DNA from: Candidatus Omnitrophota bacterium
GTDB lineage: Bacteria > Verrucomicrobiota > Verrucomicrobiia > Limisphaerales > UBA1319
DNA: 6,846 nt
NCBI GenBank assembly: GCA_023473405.1
Contig: JAMCZD010000207.1
Coordinates: 1-6,846 of the forward strand
Reading direction: 5' to 3'
The notes under the pieces were generated by a model. It saw only the letters and a list, made by a program, of their open reading frames with translations. It made no database searches and was not told the origin of the DNA. Of the stretch, positions 5,477-6,846 are shown piece after piece. How positions within the stretch are numbered: position 1 is the stretch's first letter; every line of letters begins with the position of its first letter. A program made the translations under genes and the position numbers.

Positions 5477-6271
5477 ATGAAATCAAATCACGTTCGAACC
5501 AAACTCAAACGCGGCGAACCCAGCATCGGCACCTGGTTGAACCTGCCCGATCCCATGGCGGCGCAGCTCATGGCCCAGGTCGGCTTCGATTGGCTGACGG
5601 TCGAGATGGAACACACACCCGTAACCATCGAGGCCGCGGCGCGTAGCTTCGCGGCCATCTCCGGCAATGGCGTTGTCCCCCTGGTCCGCGTTCCATGGAA
5701 CACCGGCGAAAACATCAAACGCGTCCTCGACACCGGCGCATGGGGCATCGTGGTGCCGATGGTCAATTCACGCCTCGAGGCCGAGGCTGCTGTGGCCGCC
5801 GCGCGCTATGCGCCCTTGGGCACCCGGTCCGTGGGCGGCCAGTTGCACGCCGCCAGTTTTGCCACCGACCCGGCCACCTACTACGCCCACGCCAACGAAG
5901 AAATCCTGGTCGTGCTTATGGCCGAGCACGTCAAGGCCATCGAAGCGGCCGACGACATCTTCAGCGTGCCGGGCATCGATGTTGTATTCATCGGCCCGAA
6001 CGATCTCCACCAGTCCATGGGCAAAAAACCACGGTTCGACAGCGACGATCCCGAATTTGTCCAGGCCGTCAAACACGTCCTCGATACCGCCAGCAAATAC
6101 GGGGTGGCGCCCGGCATTCACGTGGCCGATGCCGCCCAGGCCAGGCGTCGTATGGCCGAGGGTTTCCAATTCATCGCTATAGCGAGTGAAATCGGAATGA
6201 TGTTGGCCAAGGCGCGCGAGATTGCCCAGGCCGTCGGCATCAACGTCACCAAAGAAGGAATCAAGTACTAA
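5477..6271 (+). CDS. HpcH/HpaI-family class II pyruvate aldolase
   Basis: The 264-residue enzyme belongs to the metal-dependent aldolases that cleave 4-hydroxy-2-keto acids to pyruvate (or a homologue) and an aldehyde; known members include HpaI, 2-keto-3-deoxy-L-rhamnonate aldolase and GarL. By alignment from memory with E. coli HpaI, the active residues are all present: catalytic His46 (VEMEHTP), pyruvate-binding Arg71 (LVRVPW), and metal ligands Glu150 (LMAEHV) and Asp176 (FIGPNDL). VPMVNSRLEAEAAV (93-106) and RYAPLGTRSVGG (110-121) are standard family blocks. The frame extends upstream to 5318, but that overlaps the preceding gene; the ATG at 5477 gives the family's normal length. No Shine-Dalgarno site is seen. 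Its stop overlaps the next ATG by one base (TAATG), implying coupling. The aldehyde partner cannot be told from sequence. Confidence 0.94.
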   Translation: MKSNHVRTKLKRGEPSIGTWLNLPDPMAAQLMAQVGFDWLTVEMEHTPVTIEAAARSFAAISGNGVVPLVRVPWNTGENIKRVLDTGAWGIVVPMVNSRLEAEAAVAAARYAPLGTRSVGGQLHAASFATDPATYYAHANEEILVVLMAEHVKAIEAADDIFSVPGIDVVFIGPNDLHQSMGKKPRFDSDDPEFVQAVKHVLDTASKYGVAPGIHVADAAQARRRMAEGFQFIAIASEIGMMLAKAREIAQAVGINVTKEGIKY

Positions 6272-6846
6272 TGAAAATTGTCGTTCTGGACGGATTCACC
6301 CTCAATCCCGGCGACCTGTCCTGGGAACCGCTCCAGGCCCTTGGACCGTGCGCCATTTACGATCGCACCCCTCCCGCCGAAACCGTCGCCCGCGCAGCCG
6401 AGGCCGAGATCGTCCTCACCAATAAAACCATCCTTGGTCGCGATGAAATCCAGCGCCTTTCCCGCTTGAAATACATTGGCGTCCTCGCCACCGGCTACAA
6501 TAATGTCGATATCGCCGCCGCACGCGATCAAGGCATCGCGGTCACCAATGTCCCCACCTACGGCACCGCGTCCGTCGCCCAAATGACCTTTGCCCTGTTG
6601 CTCGAATTGACCCAGCACGTTGGCTATCATGCCCAAACCGTCCGCGACGGACGCTGGTCCCGCAGTCCGGATTTCTGTTATTGGGACAAACCCTTGGTCG
6701 AGCTCGAGGGCTTGACCATGGGGATCGTCGGCCTTGGGCGCATCGGCCAGGCGGTGGCAAATATTGCAGCCGCCTTCGGCATGAAAATCCTGATCAACAC
6801 ACTCCCCCCGTTGCCACCCCTGCCGCCCACCATCGAACTTGTCAGC
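6271..6846 (+). CDS. D-isomer-specific 2-hydroxyacid dehydrogenase (glycerate dehydrogenase/hydroxypyruvate reductase-like), 3'-truncated
   Basis: The first 192 residues are present and the frame runs off the right edge. The start MKIVVLDGFTLNPGDLSW is characteristic of the glycerate dehydrogenase-like branch, which interconverts hydroxypyruvate and D-glycerate or acts on related acids. The substrate domain shows GVLATGYNNVD (70-80) and VPTYGTASVAQ (94-104); the Rossmann motif is GIVGLGRIG (151-159). The catalytic Arg, Glu and His should lie beyond the edge. The end of the second Rossmann strand (ILINTLPPLPPLPP) lacks the acidic residue of NAD-specific members and is followed by an unusual Pro run, so cofactor preference is uncertain. 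The ATG at 6271 overlaps the aldolase stop by one base; AAGGAA about 12 bases upstream is a weak ribosome binding site. It differs clearly from the dehydrogenase at 4455, so it is not a recent tandem duplicate. Confidence 0.93.
   Translation, partial: MKIVVLDGFTLNPGDLSWEPLQALGPCAIYDRTPPAETVARAAEAEIVLTNKTILGRDEIQRLSRLKYIGVLATGYNNVDIAAARDQGIAVTNVPTYGTASVAQMTFALLLELTQHVGYHAQTVRDGRWSRSPDFCYWDKPLVELEGLTMGIVGLGRIGQAVANIAAAFGMKILINTLPPLPPLPPTIELVS

Noticed and set aside
1..6846. CRISPR array, tRNA, rRNA, insertion sequence, prophage or toxin-antitoxin pair
   Set aside because: By eye I saw no regularly spaced repeats, no cloverleaf, no transposase or integrase motifs and no paired small toxin/antitoxin frames. 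A tool-based scan could be more sensitive.

Overview
The window is a moderately GC-rich bacterial chromosomal segment. The genes are those of a Gram-negative-type organism: a quinone-dependent (class 2) dihydroorotate dehydrogenase, an exported c-type cytochrome and a membrane-anchored LssY_C protein. Gene style (few Shine-Dalgarno sites, a tiny Lys/Ala/Pro-rich protein, a PolB-type exonuclease, a hydroxyacid dehydrogenase/HpcH aldolase cluster) suggests Verrucomicrobiota or a related PVC lineage. That placement is inference, not proof.

Layout. (1) Bases 2-358, plus strand: the C-terminal part of a PlsC-type acyltransferase, cut by the left edge. (2) Bases 378-2414, minus strand: an apparent three-gene unit, read from high to low coordinates. 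It holds a previously easy-to-miss 27-residue basic peptide with a textbook ribosome binding site, a DEDDy 3'-5' exonuclease, and pyrD. The exonuclease and pyrD overlap by ATGA. Between the tiny gene and the exonuclease lies a pair of mutually exclusive hairpins that looks like a leader control element. (3) Bases 2415-2941: about 530 bases with no convincing gene. They hold an AT-rich probable promoter tract, a perfect 16-base palindrome, a short perfect hairpin and the terminator of the next gene. (4) Bases 2942-3280, minus strand: a small secreted monohaem cytochrome c. (5) Bases 3465-4292, plus strand: a membrane-anchored LssY C-terminal-domain protein, divergent from the cytochrome, with a near-consensus promoter very close to its start. 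(6) Bases 4455-6846, plus strand: a tightly packed cluster of D-2-hydroxyacid dehydrogenase, HpcH/HpaI aldolase and a second, different D-2-hydroxyacid dehydrogenase, the last cut by the right edge.

How the genes work together. The plus-strand cluster looks catabolic. A class II pyruvate aldolase splits a 2-keto-3-deoxy acid, and two NAD(P)-linked dehydrogenases act on 2-keto/2-hydroxy acids before or after it. The minus-strand unit joins nucleotide synthesis (PyrD) with nucleic-acid processing (exonuclease) behind a basic peptide. No CRISPR array, tRNA, rRNA, insertion sequence or integrase was seen. The strongest candidates for something undescribed are the tiny basic gene with its downstream alternative-hairpin leader, and the dehydrogenase-aldolase-dehydrogenase cassette.
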